The notes beneath the pieces are model-generated. The model made no database searches, was not told the origin of the DNA, and saw only the letters and a list, made by a program, of their open reading frames with translations. Made by a program: the position numbers and the translations under genes. Shown here one piece after another: positions 33,101 to 45,310 of a DNA stretch of 64,000 nucleotides. This stretch comes from Diphasiastrum complanatum. Taxonomy: Eukaryota > Streptophyta > Lycopodiopsida > Lycopodiales > Lycopodiaceae. Position 1 is the stretch's first letter. Each line of letters starts with the position of its first letter. The stretch spans positions 26,021,473 to 26,085,472 of the forward strand of contig CM055098.1 of NCBI GenBank assembly GCA_029204225.1, in the 5' to 3' direction.

Positions 33101-34238
33101 TGTAACGAAAGGACAGGAAAATAAAGTATGTCGCTTGAAGAAAGCGCTTTATGGTCTTAAATAAGCACCACGTGCGTGGTATAGCAGGATTGATGCCTAC
33201 TTTCATTCAAAGGGGATGGTGAGAACACATTCTGATCCAAATCTCTATGTCTTATGCTTTGATGGTATGGTTGCTTTAATTGCTCTTTATGTTGATGACT
33301 TGATTATTACGGGAAATAATCAAGAGATGATAGACATAATCAAGAAAGACCTCATGAAACAATTTGAGATGACGGATCTCAGCCTGATGCATTACTTGCC
33401 TTGGAGTAGAAGGTGTGGCAAAAAGGACACGAAGTGGGTTCAACAAAGGTGAAGTATGTCAAAGAGTTGCTGCACAGGTTTAGGTTTCAGGATTGCAAAC
33501 TATTGAATACTCCTATTGAGCCAGGTAAAAAGCTTTCTAAGTGATGAGTCACAATCATTTGATGCTACGTTGTATAGGCAGGTAGTAGGCAGCTTGATTT
33601 ACCTTACCACGACTAGACCAGATATATGCTATGTTGTTGGCATTGTAAGTCAGTTTATGGCAGCACCTACGAAAACGCATTGGAAAGCAGCTAAACGCAT
33701 TTTGCGTTATGTGAAAGGCACATCAGAGTATGGCTTGATTCACAGAAAGCATGATGGTTTACCTGAGTTGTGTGGCTATGTGGATGCGGACTGGGGAGGT
33801 GACTATGATGATCGTAGATCCACCATAGGATATATATTCCAGTTTTGTGGTAATTGTTTTTTCTGGTCTAGTAAGAAGCAAAGTACAATTGCTCTTTCCA
33901 CCACAGAAGCAGAGTATAAGGCAATGTGTAGTGCTGCACAAGAAGCTATATGGTTGAGACAAATCTTGGAAGAGATTGGCATGAAGCAGAAAAATCCCAC
34001 AACTTTACATAGTGACAGTCAGAGTGGCATTCAGCTAGCAAAGAATCCAGTGGTCCATGCGAGAACTAAACACATTGAGATTCAATATCACTTCATACGT
34101 GAAAGACTGCTAAGTCGTGAAATTCATGTTGTTCATTGTAGCACAGAAGAACAACTAGCTGATATTTTCACTAAGCCACTTATTGGAGAAAAGTTTGATA
34201 AGTTTAGATCAAAACTTTCTGTATTTAAAGTTTGTTGA
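30123..34238 (+). pseudogene. copia element B: nearly complete gag-pol
   Basis: Order: gag from MANMGESILSESSKLDG (frame break near 30440); CCHC-type knuckle CFHCGKKGHWKSE (30850, final Cys lost); protease YIDSGATRH with a frameshift right after it (31018); pre-integrase (VLYVPGLKKNLLSVGVITDQ); integrase (HLDL..CRPMRTMS, VLRSDSGGNYKS, NGIAERKNCTIVESARSM), stop at 32108, resuming IFGCKAFVHIS; linker (WDTFSPGSRSPDRKLP); RT (WVYRTKYHADGSIAKHKARL, DVKSAFLNGELEEEVFM, stop at 33162, ALYVDDLIITGN with the YVDD catalytic site); and RNase H (GYVDADWGGDYDDRRST, ALSTTEAEYKAM, ADIFTKPL). Only about six lesions over 4 kb, so it is the youngest-looking copia here. Confidence 0.9.
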
Positions 34239-34293
34239 CTTTAAAGCTATGTATATGACTATATAAAAAGTGACTCTACTTTAAAGGAGAGAG

Positions 34294-34564
34294 TTAGAAT
34301 TAAAGTTAGAATCACTGTGCGGCTGTAAGTGGGTCCTATCAGTGGATAAGGATCAGTTGGCCTCGCCACAAGGCAAGTCGACGGGACACGCGTCCCGCCA
34401 ACGGCAACCTGGGTCATGCATGGGTTGCCTGAGTGAACAACTATATGTACAGTGTAATTTCATTTTGAAAAAGACAGTTGCTATGTGAGCTTGCTGAGGA
34501 GAGTGATTTTCTGTCTGTGTTACTGTGTAGCATGATCTGTGTTCCTGTGCAAAGCAAATTCTAA
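34294..34564 (+). repeat. 3' LTR of element B (271 bp) with TTAG...CTAA termini
   Basis: After the RNase H stop and the purine tract AAAGGAGAGAG the LTR starts TTAGAATT and closes with the exact complement AATTCTAA. The usual TG...CA ends are not present. It contains CTATATGTAC as a TATA-like element and two hairpins. A 131-bp piece occurs inside element A (14003-14133). Without the 5' LTR, the boundaries rest on the inverted termini only. Confidence 0.65.
34382..34429 (+). promoter_or_regulatory. Two conserved hairpins in the B-type LTR
   Basis: Stem 1: CGGGAC / GTCCCG with a 4-nt loop. Stem 2: GGCAACC / GGTTGCC enclosing a 13-nt segment that contains the self-complementary CATGCATG (34415-34422). 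Both stems are intact in the copy at 14024-14071, where stem 2 reads GACAACC / GGTTGTC, a matching pair change. This may be an RNA structure of the retrotransposon transcript. Confidence 0.5.
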
Positions 34565-37500
34565 GTAGTAGCACATAAGCAAGACTTAAGCTATGAAAGC
34601 AACACATAAGCAAGACTTAACCCTAGAAAGCAGGAAAGAGAGAGATTAAGTCTGACTAAAGAGAGAGATCAATATCATTAGCTGAATAACAAATGACATA
34701 GTTTCCCTACTTATGGCCAAGAGAAAGCCCTAAAAGGAAGCTTCCGGTGGCTAGGGCCCAACTGGGAGGGATAATAGTGCGCCCTCCAAGAAGGCCCCCA
34801 CTCTCCAGTATTATGTCCAAATGGCCTAATAATGAATAATAAGGCCAAAGGCCAACCATATAGTCTAAGTGTCACTAATGAATAAAAAAGGGCCCAAGGC
34901 TTGCTTATGCATAAAGTAAAGTAAATGTAAATGGACGCGGCGAATGTAATGAGCCGAGTCCATAATTGTCTTAGTCATGGTGCATGTAAATAATGTAATG
35001 CTTAATGGTTGGTTACTCTATGAAATCATCTGCAATTGCAAGAATTTATCCAAAAATAGTCTGGTTGGATTTCAAGTATTCTTGCATTTGTTGTGATTGT
35101 TTGTTTGAGGTTATGTTGATTCAAGGGGGCTGATTTCAGCTCTCATCCTTCCCTCACATGAACATTTAACTCTGGGACGGTTGAGCATATTTGTAAGAGT
35201 TGGTGTTGCTTCATAACTTATGCCTTCTCCCAACAATCAGCAGTCCCAAAGCTGCATTTGATTTAGGACAGATGCAGCTCTAGCTGGATAGTTTGAAGAA
35301 ACTGACAACAAAGGCAAAAGAAAGCGTTCACACTCGAATAAGCATGTGTATATTGCACTCCCTTGTTGCTTGTAGCTCGAAATGAAAGATGGCTCGAACA
35401 ACAAGAACAGCTTCGGCTAGGATAACATGATGAGAACATGCAATCAATCCAGTAGGCAAAGCATGCGAGAAGCCGCGTGTGATAGCCTTGCTATGGCTTT
35501 CTAATGGTTAATGCCTATGCCTCATTAGATTCTTGAACTACTCCATGGGTATTATAAGTATCATTATGTTGTAAATTGGTCAAACATCTAAAGGCAATAT
35601 TGATGCCTTGACCATGGAAGACCTCCACTCCGAGAAACCTTAATTTATAACGTCTTAAGAGACAATGTTCTAAAACTCAGTTTATCGTTATTCGGTAGAA
35701 CCATATGGTATGCCCTTTGCTTTGAGACATAATCCGATATCGACTTTCCAACTATTTATTCACATGGACAGCATGATCGAGTTTCATATAAGGGCATATA
35801 TAAAGCCATACAATGTTTTGAGGCCATATGAAAGTTCCTAAGGATCAACCTTGAGTTAATCGGTACTACCATGAGAAGGTTATTATTGAATTGTTATGGA
35901 CAACCGATTCTTCAATGGTTTCGACTTGCAATGTCGAATTTTCATAAAGTGATATTGGATGAATCCAATGAGCCTCATCATGAATCATATTCACAAGGCA
36001 GTAGCCTTTATTACTCAAAGAACTATCTCTATTCTGAAGGTTGGCTCACCTTAAGGTATACAAGGTAAATGAATGTAATGTATTTCTTTAAGGCATGAGC
36101 CTATGTTCAAGACTAACCCTAACCTTAAGGACACAATGATATTTCAAGGGCATGGACCTTTCTTCTTTTCTCAAGGAGGTCGCTATTCCACTGGATCGGA
36201 TTTATATCATTGACTTTCAATTCACAGGCTGGCGGCTATCTTCTATAGGAGAAGATCGATCTACTGAGCATTATTATGCAGAGCTTTGATCATAGCGCAA
36301 CCTAATCAGAGCATCTTTTCCTTATGCAGAACGGCATCGATCTTCAGCAAGCCATTGATCCGATTCACGCCCACATATTTCGATCTTCTGCTGAGTTTCA
36401 AAAATTCGATCCTAACATCAAATGCGCTCTTTCTGAAACGTGACAGAGATCGATCTGCAGTTAGCCATTTGACCATGCAGCTGTCAGAACCATCATTCTA
36501 CACAAACGATCTATGGGCAGAATTGGGTCTGCTACTAATTTGACCTCAGCCTACGCACTCTTACTTCAATCCACGGTACAGAAGGAATAGATTGATACTC
36601 TACGTCTGTCCTCCAATCCACATATAGTAAATCAACTCTCTTGGAATCGATCCTGCCGTAATGGCATTCTAAAGGATAGTCGTATTTTTGAAATGATCTT
36701 CCTTTATTGCAATTAAACTACATTGGTCTAATATACAATGAAAGCTGTTTCGATCCTGGATCTATTTCCAAAATCCGATCCACAACAAGTTGGTGATCTT
36801 TTGCAACTCGTCTGCAGCATTCCGATTTGCAGCATTCCGATTTGCAACAAATGGACTGACGTACCCATCATCACACGTGGGATCCAGCTCAATCTTGAAT
36901 ACCCAATGGTGCAAAAATTATACCCAGCATATAAAGCCTAATAGCATCAATCACATGCAGACCATCTCTTCACCAATTGGTTCTACCATCTCCAGATTAG
37001 AACGCAACTTGAACTTTTGATTGGAGGTGGTTAACTCTTTGTCACTTGAGGAAAAAGCTATCGATACATCATTCTTTTTTTCACTTGCAACAGAATGGAA
37101 AATGTGGTTAAAAAGTTTAAAATGAGAAAAAATCTTGATTCTACTACAAGCTTGTTACTGAAGTAAAAAGACCGCCACACGCACATTGCAAGCTGCTTAA
37201 TCCCAAAAATCTGGCCACATTGAATATAATGGATATTGAGAGTAAACAACTAAAGCGGGACAAAAAATGTCAATCGATCTCTTTGCTTGCAAAACAAAAT
37301 GACTTTTCCTTTTTTCCACACTATCTATTATCTAAGGCCACTTTCAAAAAGCCTCGAACTTCACGTTGGTTTTAACACTAGCTGAGGATGTCGATTAAGA
37401 AATTTCATTCTCTCACTATCAATGCGTGACTTGTATGTGAGCCTGGGGCGGAGAGATTGGATGTGGGCCTGGCCAGCGACACAAGATTAACTCATTGAAA

Positions 37501-38889
37501 GACAGCAAAACACCTCTCTTGATTCATTCAGGCTCCAATTTAACCAGCATGATCGAATGTTACTAAGATTAATGTTCTCGTTTCATGAATGCCCAGGATT
37601 AGGACGTATTGGACTCTCTAGTTGGAAGCAATGATGCTTCTTTGCTAGTTTCTGTCTCAAAAATGAAAAGGTTATGATCTGTAGAAGGCTGTTAAGGAGC
37701 ATCGTGTTTTGGGATTTTGGAATCATAGAAGTTGATGAGCAGATTGATTGCTGTAATCATAAAAATTGCACCTCCTTGGAGCCCAAGGGAGTCTGATCTC
37801 CGGTATATCTTTTTGATCTGGAGCAGATAATTCAATAATTCCTTGAACTCGCGAAGACATTCAAATGAGAGCAGAACAATAGTGAGTGTCTCACCGGCAA
37901 AATAATTCGTAGAGTCCTGATCAGAGACGTTACACCACCATCACGAGCTCCTGCACCTCCTCCATCTGCGCGCCATCACGAGCTCATGCACCTCACGAGC
38001 TCATGCACCTCTCTCATATTCGCGCCATCACGAACTCCATCTGCGCGCCATCAAAAAAAATTGGCGGCCGGGGTGCCAGCGCCACGGCACAGGGTTCGCC
38101 GGGAGGTCACGCGTCGTGGCGCTGGCGCCACGGCAACCAAAACATGCCTGATTTTTTTAAGTGCGCGGGGCGGTCATGTGACGTGGCCCGGCGCCACGGT
38201 CGTTAAAAAAAATTTGATTCTTATGGTCGATTGCTCGTGGAAATGCCAGATGTGCACATTTAATTCGAGTTTCGGCTATCATAAATCTAAGAAACGGCCA
38301 CACCATGTCCACATTAGATATCATATGATAGTATCTACAATATCTTATTGAACATTCACCAGAGATTGAAAACATTTTTTTGGATCTGCAGGATGAGGCG
38401 TACTTGTTTTAACAAGTCCAATGTTAGTTCTCTCCATGTTTGCCAAGAGATACTTTGCATAAGTTTTGCAAAGAGAGTTCGGTCCACTGACTATCCATCC
38501 TTGTTTTTCTTCTCGCATTCGACCTGTGTCATTCCCATAGACAACAAGTTGTGTGAGAAAAGGACTCCTTGCGGAAGGATATTTGAGTTGCTAAATTGCG
38601 GGATGCTATTCCACTTGCTGAATTACGTCCAGCACAGGATTATCAGTGATCAACCACTGATGACAAGCATACCTCTGAGGCTTTACGATTAACGGACTCT
38701 CTGTATTTTTGGATTGATGAGCTGAGAACAACCAGAGGTATTACCTTTATATTTGCTAATCTTAAGTTTACTAGTTGTCTTGTTGTATGACAATTATTTA
38801 CAAAGAAAAACACAATTTCAAGGAATAAAGGAGGCGGGGAGGGGGGTATTGTGGATAGGTGGCTGTACTATTAAATGCTTCAGAAAACA
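34565..38889. other. Long stretch without recognisable genes
   Basis: Short open frames (e.g. 36286-36543, 36738-37020) have no family resemblance and look like chance. A 15-bp unit GCATTCCGATTTGCA is repeated at about 36817-36846. Around 37940-38050 short phrases with GCGCGCCATCACGA and CTCATGCACCTC repeat several times. The stretch could be old, unrecognisable repeats or unique intergenic DNA. Confidence 0.4.
38075..38126. repeat. 12-bp perfect inverted repeat in a GC island
   Basis: GCCAGCGCCACG (38075-38086) and its complement CGTGGCGCTGGC (38115-38126) lie in a GC-rich patch of about 150 bp (38060-38205). The patch is bordered by A-runs on both sides (TCAAAAAAAATT at left, TTAAAAAAAATT at right). 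It may be the core of a short GC-rich MITE. Confidence 0.6.
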
Positions 38890-39750
38890 AAGATTAGCTC
38901 TGGCATAGGAGATTGTATCATCTGAACATGTGGAGCCTGTACGACATGAGCACAAAGGACATTGTCACGGGTCTCAAAATATCAAGGCCCGAGGCTGAGT
39001 TCTGTGAAGCTTGTTAGAAAGGCAAGCAACATCGGAGTCCATTTATACACGAAGGAAGAAGAGCCAAGGAAGTTCTTGAGCTTGTCCACTCTGATGTGTG
39101 TGGACCGATGAAAACATATTCGCTCTCAGGTTCGAATTTTCTAACGTTCATAGATGATTACAGTCGAATGACCATGATCTACTACTTGAAGAAGAAATCT
39201 GAAGTATTTGATTCTTTCAAGAGGGAGATCGAGGACAGTCATCAAATCAGAATGCAGGACCCCAGACTCCAGAGCAGCAGGAAACAGAGGATCGATCCCA
39301 CGAACAAGAAATGTTCGAGCAGCGACAAAACGAACCTCGAAGGTCAACCAGACAAAGAAGACCTCCAGACCGCTATTCTGACAATCTTCAATGGAGCGAA
39401 GATGCGCAGTTCGAGTACTACAGCTTCACAGAAGAGCCAGCTACACACCAAGAAGCTATCTAGAGTCTGGAGGGAGAATTCTGGAAATAGACAATGTCAG
39501 AAGAGATCGAGTCGATGAGGCGAAACGAGGCATGGACATTAGAGCCACTGCCAGAAAACAGAAAAGTAGTCGACTGCAAGTAGGTGTACAAGAAAAAGCT
39601 GAAATCAGATGGCACTATTGGCCGCTACAAAGCAAGGCTTGTCGTGAAGGGCTACACGCAGAGATATGGTGTCGAGTATTTCGACACATATTCGCCCATG
39701 GTCAAGATGACAAGCATAAGGCTGCTCCTTGCATACGCCACACAGTAGAC
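38890..39750 (+). pseudogene. copia element D-type fragment (integrase and RT)
   Basis: Integrase: CGPMKTYSLSGSNFLTFIDD then YYLKKKSEVFDSF, ending near 39235. It is fused to the linker (RRSTRQRRPPDRY) and RT start ([58 protein letters not shown]). The central integrase including two catalytic positions is deleted. Sequence and linker match the minus-strand element at 19198-21471, so both are one family. Confidence 0.8.
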
Positions 39751-40300
39751 GCGAAACGAAAACCACGAAAAGAAACGAAAAGAACGAAAGCAAACGGGAG
39801 ATTACGAATCAGATGAAGAAAAATCTTTCGCGCTGCCAGCTGGCAGCTCAACAGGCTTCACGCCTAGCTGAAACGAGTAGCAACGACGGAGACTAACTAA
39901 CTAGTTGATTAGCGTTAACTAGTCATGTAATTCAACGTTTAGCTATCTTGTTAACTCCACATAGTGGAGGTATAAACGATTCTCTGTGGATCATAATGTT
40001 AGGATGAAAATACAGAGGTCCGTAAGAGACAGAGAGACGTAGCGAAGAGTAAGAAAGAAAAGACACCTTGATCTAAATCATTACTATGTCATTAGATGTG
40101 ATCCTACTCAAATATAACTCATCACTATTATTCTTCTATTCTATCAAACTTGGATAGTGACTTGACCATCTAACACGGCCCAAGCCTTATCATACATTAA
40201 ATTTCTAGAAATAACAAAAAACATGGAGAACTTTGCCACTTAATCTAGTGATGACATCGAATGTGTTATCCACATAGGCCAGTTTTGGTTTCATGCAGGG
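39751..40300. other. Possible LTR-like DNA, no gene
   Basis: Directly after the RT fragment the sequence becomes non-coding, with GGAGGTATAAACGATTC (39967) resembling a promoter. It may be LTR of the D family joined by deletion, but no second copy confirms it. Confidence 0.25.
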
Positions 40301-40575
40301 ATGTCAATAAAATGTACTTTACTCAATTTCTCCCTCAAGAAAATAGATTTGGCCTTGAGTCTATCTGCCAAAATTATATCAGTCACCATAATTGAACGGT
40401 TTGAGCACGATATTTTTAAAATAGAAACAAAAAATTCAATCCAAAGAGTTGAAGCCTACGACATGAGCATATCTGAGCACCCCTCTTGCACATGTGAAGA
40501 TTTTTAGTGGCGACAAAGGACTGGAAAATCTTACCTTGCATGCAAGCAAATGTACTACATATCAAGCTTAGTTTG
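40301..40575 (+). pseudogene. SWIM zinc-finger relic
   Basis: The frame ends FKIETKNSIQRVEAYDMSIS followed by HPSCTCEDF, a stop, and then in the same frame ACKQMYYIS. The pattern C-x-C ... C-x-(H) with a following MYY is the SWIM domain found in MULE transposases, FAR1-like proteins and some host proteins; the terminal His appears as Gln here. The rest of the gene is not recognisable. Confidence 0.5.
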
Positions 40576-41191
40576 AGAAAAAGGACTTATTGCACATGCT
40601 TTTTTGTAAACATAGCTTCGCATGTAGTTGAGTAAAAAGATATTTGTGTTGGGTTATTTTAGATAATTCCATGACATCAAGACATCATTATATGATATAG
40701 TTATTTTTTAACAATATGGATTTAAGAGTCTTGGTTCTATTTTGTGATATATTCCCATTTATTTGACAAAGTCAAAGCCAAAATTGGACATAAATATTCA
40801 TTTTTATCAAATGATGTACCTAGATTATATATATATATAGCACTTGAAACATATTCAAAATGATGATAAATTAATGAAACAAGCATCACAACATAAGAAA
40901 ATGTCATGAGGGATCACTTTTTCACTTTACAATATTCTCTAAAGAAATCTCCACCTCACAAGCTCGCTCACAATTTTGATAAAGCTCGCTCAACAAAGCT
41001 CACTCGAACTTCACACTCCCTATGGATCAACGATTTGATAGCTTACCAATTGTATCTGCTTCTCTCTTACACTCCTCTCGTATTTACTCTACTTTCCGGA
41101 GAAGGATGCTTTAATAACGTTCTACTTTGACATGTTGTTCATCACTCTAAACCATGTAGAGGCTGTGATAGGTTAAAAACGCATTGAGGTC

Positions 41192-41770
41192 CAGCGATGG
41201 ACATCTACAACACTTTTTGATTCTTGAAACTGTCCATCCTGCCTCAATAGGCAGCAATGAACAGTTTTGGTTATGTGATAATCTCCTAAAAATGCAGGTG
41301 ATAACAATTATATAATTACGATTTTTTTGAGCAATAACTTGCTCTTTATGGCTTAGAGAGCAGCGATGGAGGGCTGCTTCACTTATGCACATACTACATA
41401 CACCTTTTGTGAATAGAATGGGTGTTGTCCCAGCGATGGACAGATCGCTGCATATTGTCCAAAATACGAGTGTTTATCAATATTTTTATGTTCTATCCAA
41501 TGATGGATAGCGTAGGCATGATGGACTCACACTTACTCACCAATCTACACATAAAGACCCTCCTATTCCAGCGATGGACAGGAGTGGCATCTTCTTTTCA
41601 AATACTAATACTGTAAATTCATTTACGGCTACTTGCCCAACGATGGACCATAAACTTATGCTATCTGTTCATAGACTTCTTCACTTTAAAACCCTCCTCC
41701 AACCAGCGATGGAAGGATGGACACATTTAAGCTTATCTCTTGCATATGTGCTCTCTTTAAAAGTGTTCAT
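41192..41770. repeat. Degenerate tandem array, period about 69 bp, anchored by CAGCGATGGA
   Basis: The decamer CAGCGATGGA or a close variant starts at 41192, 41252 (CAGCAATGAA), 41361, 41431, 41498 (CAATGATGGA), 41569, 41638 (CAACGATGGA) and 41704. The last six are spaced 66-71 bp. The remainder of each unit is hardly conserved, apart from pyrimidine-rich ends with CCTCC. The conserved core in otherwise diverged units is unusual. Confidence 0.75.
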
Positions 41771-43268
41771 AGATCTTTTGATCTCATAGTATGAAGCTAA
41801 TGATATCTCATACTGTAGCTTCATTATACTGCTCCAGGCTTCGTAAGAATATTATTTGGTTCATTCTTGAACCGATTACTCGCTATTGCAAGGTATGCAA
41901 CCAACTGGATCTCTGCAATGGAAGTTAACTAACATAGTCAGAAGATGTCTTGTAAGTGCTTTCTACGTAACTCTCCATAGCAATATGCTCACTCCATGGT
42001 TTCTTGGCTTGCTTATGATCTAAAAGAGTAAGAACTCATTCGCTTAAGAACTACTATGGCCGTCTCTCAAGAAGCTACGTCTACAACCATTCAGGTACGC
42101 GTTTCGAGTTTAAATAAACTCATCACAACTTCGGTAAGTATGGCAGTTTCGATTCCATAAAGGAAGGCTATGATATACCAGTGTTCTACACAAATTCACT
42201 TTTTCTTTCCGCTTCTCTATTTCCCTTGTTTGAAAGTAAGAAACGACATAAGACCACACTCAAATCAAACTAAAATATCTTGAAATAAGAATTTGTCACC
42301 AAAAGTAACAGTAAGGACTCCAATATTATGATCTTAGACAACATGGATATGCGTAAGAATCATAGTTTATACTAAGGGAGTAGAATGCCCTACTACCCAG
42401 TATAAATATTGGCAGGCTCTTACTCTGTATCAATCACATCTCTCCTATACAGTGTTCTGATAAAGTGGATGTTATGTCATTCTGATATAACATTTATGGC
42501 AAAACTTCACCTTACCTCTGTTAGTGTTACTTTAGACTTTTGGTGAGATACAACTGGAAAGCATGGATATGCTCAGGAGTATAAACAACAGTGCATGACA
42601 TACCTTACACTGTAAGGGTCACTTGGGTCAATATAGCATGGATTTGCTCTAACACCAACACACGTGTTCACACCAGGTCTTTTGGCTAAGTGAAACTCCG
42701 AACGGTTTAAAGTTTTCATGCTCTTCTTTAATTAAAATGAACTGATACAGACCAACTAACCATAAGCTGATCAGTATGGCACTCGCCCTCATACGATGAT
42801 ATAACGGCTTGGCCTATCGCTAAAATATCGTTTGTATGGGAAGACTGGACTATGTTTTAAAATGCTATCTAAAGTTGTTATGTAGCATAACTTCTTTTGG
42901 ACATGAATAACAACTGTCTTCAGCTATGACACCTATCTTTCTCACTGAACTAACTTGAGCGGTGGCTGGTATCAGCTGGACATCTTAAAAGTCGTTATGC
43001 TTTATGGTGCTTTCTAGTACTGTATTTTACTTTTCAGTTGTACTTTACCTTGTTGGATTATGAATAAAGGCTTTAAAGAGCTTCAGTCTTGCTTTGTCAA
43101 GAGGAACTAAGTGCGGCCTTGTATCTCTCTCTTGCATCCTGGTGGTGTAAATCCGACTATTCCTTGGTTGGGATAGTACTGAAGCTCTTACCTTTTATCC
43201 GATTCATAAGCTAACAAAGGTCCTTTTTTATGTTTTAGTCCACAGGATGGTTTCAAGATGCGGCAACT
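41771..43268. other. No recognisable gene
   Basis: No convincing frame. The stretch just before 43269 could be the untranslated leader of the decayed element that follows. Confidence 0.35.
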
Positions 43269-44779
43269 TTGGGTTATGGGGAGCCCCTACCTCCACCTAA
43301 CCTTTTTGTTCAGACTATTATTTGCTGTATGAAGAAGGCCGTTGAGTTACATAGATGTATTATTAACACTGATAGGGCTACATGTGCTTCTGTTGGACTT
43401 GAGGATAAGATTCTTTGTTTGATTGATTTGCTAGAGACCATTCATTGGGTAAAGATTTATTTTGAGTTTGTTAAAAAGAAACAACTGCTGAGCCTTGCGG
43501 AAAATCTTTATAGTCATCTTAATGATTTTGCCGAAAAGTTTGAAGAGGAAGAAAAGTTCTGCAATTCACACATCAGAAAAGTGTTTATGTGTTTAGAAAA
43601 TGAAAACGATATTTCTCCTACTGTCACTACCCCTTTTGCTTCTGATGCTCCCACCTCTCCTCACCCGCTTGTTTATACTAAAGACCTTGATGAAGACAGT
43701 GCTTCTCAACACATTTGCGATATTGGTGACCTCTCCTCTTTTGATTTCTATCAATCCAAAAACTACCAAGTCCCTTTTGTTCCTACTAGAATCATCGAGT
43801 ATAAATCTACGCTTACCTCTTGCAAGCTCTGGAGTCTCCCTTCTGTTAATTTCCTACCTATTGACCTTTGGATTCTGATGACTCATTTGACAGAAAAAGA
43901 AATACAAGTATGCAAATTGGTTGCTATGCACAAAAATCCTTCACTCGAGACCCCTGTTTCTTTTGATACCATTATCTGCATGAACAAATTTGAACCCTCT
44001 CGTTGCCCCTCTGAGCAAGTTTGGGCTAGGACCAAAGGACACTTTGAGACTGGCTTCAATGGAATGAACCTACACCAAGCCAGAATTTGGAACTAGAAAA
44101 GACCCTTTTTCAAATGCAGATGTGGTGAAAAATGTAAAAACAATTCTTCCATCACCTGGTTTGATCATGCTATCTGGTTCATTATGAATAACTTGCCAAG
44201 TTTTTTCCTGGTGCTTCCCTCCAGAATAAGATGAATGCCTTATTCATGTGCTTAAATAAACCTGCTAGGGATGTGGTAAAATCTCATATTACTTTTCTCT
44301 TTATCTGCCAATACATGATTGATGCCTCTATTGAACTTGCTAAGGAATCCTCCGCCAAATTACTTGCACCTTTAGGAGATGCCGAGAATATCTGGGAGAT
44401 AGAACGCCTCTTAAAACGTCCCAGTTTTTCTACCCTCCAAGACAAGTACTCCCAGAATTCAAACAAAAGGACGGGCTCTTTTAATTTGAATAATCCGAAC
44501 TCTATCATTTCTGGTTCAGGAACGGGGAAGAAAAAGCGTGTCTCAGATTACAAAGCAAAGGAAGGACATAGAGAAGATAGTGCTAGAAGACGAATCAACA
44601 TTTCAACAACCGGACGTCTCCAGTTTTCTACTAGTAGCCACTCAGGGAGACTTTTTTTACATTTATGTTACCGAAATAGAGTATTTGAGTTTATCTATGT
44701 GAAGCATTTTTATGCTCACGTTTTATGCAGGATTTTTGGTACTGTTGACGAACTCTTTTATGATATTACTTTCAGCTAG
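43269..44779 (+). pseudogene. Decayed large ORF of unknown retroelement-like unit
   Basis: A 275-residue open frame (43269-44096) is followed, after a stop and frame changes, by a 182-residue frame (44231-44779). The first is helical and acidic in the middle (HLNDFAEKFEEEEKF) with a Ser/Pro/Thr linker after it. The second ends its conserved-looking part with a Lys/Arg-rich tail (GTGKKKRVSDYKAK). I know no family for it. With the following segment it could form the first ORF of a non-LTR or Penelope-like element. Confidence 0.4.
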
Positions 44780-44824
44780 ACTTATCTACCAAGTGTTAAA
44801 TGTGAATGGTATTTTTCTTATGAT

Positions 44825-45310
44825 GTGTTTTGCCATTTTGATATAGATAACATTCATCCTTGTCAATATTACTCTTTTAACCGTTTCAAGAACTTTATCT
44901 CTGAAAAATTTGGCCATGTCGTTTGCACAGACTGTAAGATTATTAAGAGTTCCCTCTTACGAAAATCGTTAGAAAAAGGTCTAAATCATATAACTCTAAG
45001 ACAAGCTAATGTGAACAAAGTCGCTTTAGAGCTTTATGATGGATGGTTTAAACTTATGGACTTCCTAACTTCTTATGATTCTTTAGGCAGTAATACAAAA
45101 AAGGAACATGCTACGTTTAATCGCTTTAAGTCATATTAGAAAGGGTAAATGGCTTCATGGAAATACTAAATCTCTTTCCAAAAATAAGATTGCAAAGGAC
45201 GAGCTACTTTGGCTTACAAACTCTCTATACGTTAATGGAATTGATAAAGCACAGCATAATCCCTGTTTTATGTGTAAATTCTTTGTACAAAATTTGGCCA
45301 TAAAATGACT
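44825..45310 (+). pseudogene. Possible N-terminal part of a Penelope-like reverse transcriptase
   Basis: The frames 44825-45139 and 45108-45308 appear to be one broken protein. The phrase SSLLRKSLEKGLNHI resembles the KGLxF.P-type motif near the N terminus of Penelope-like element RTs, and NGIDKAQHNPCFMCKFFVQN follows. No catalytic RT motif is reached before the sequence decays, so the assignment rests on one motif from memory. Confidence 0.3.

Noticed and set aside
36286-37020. Host genes in the 36-37 kb stretch
   Set aside because: Frames are short, have no family resemblance and show no splice-linked partners.
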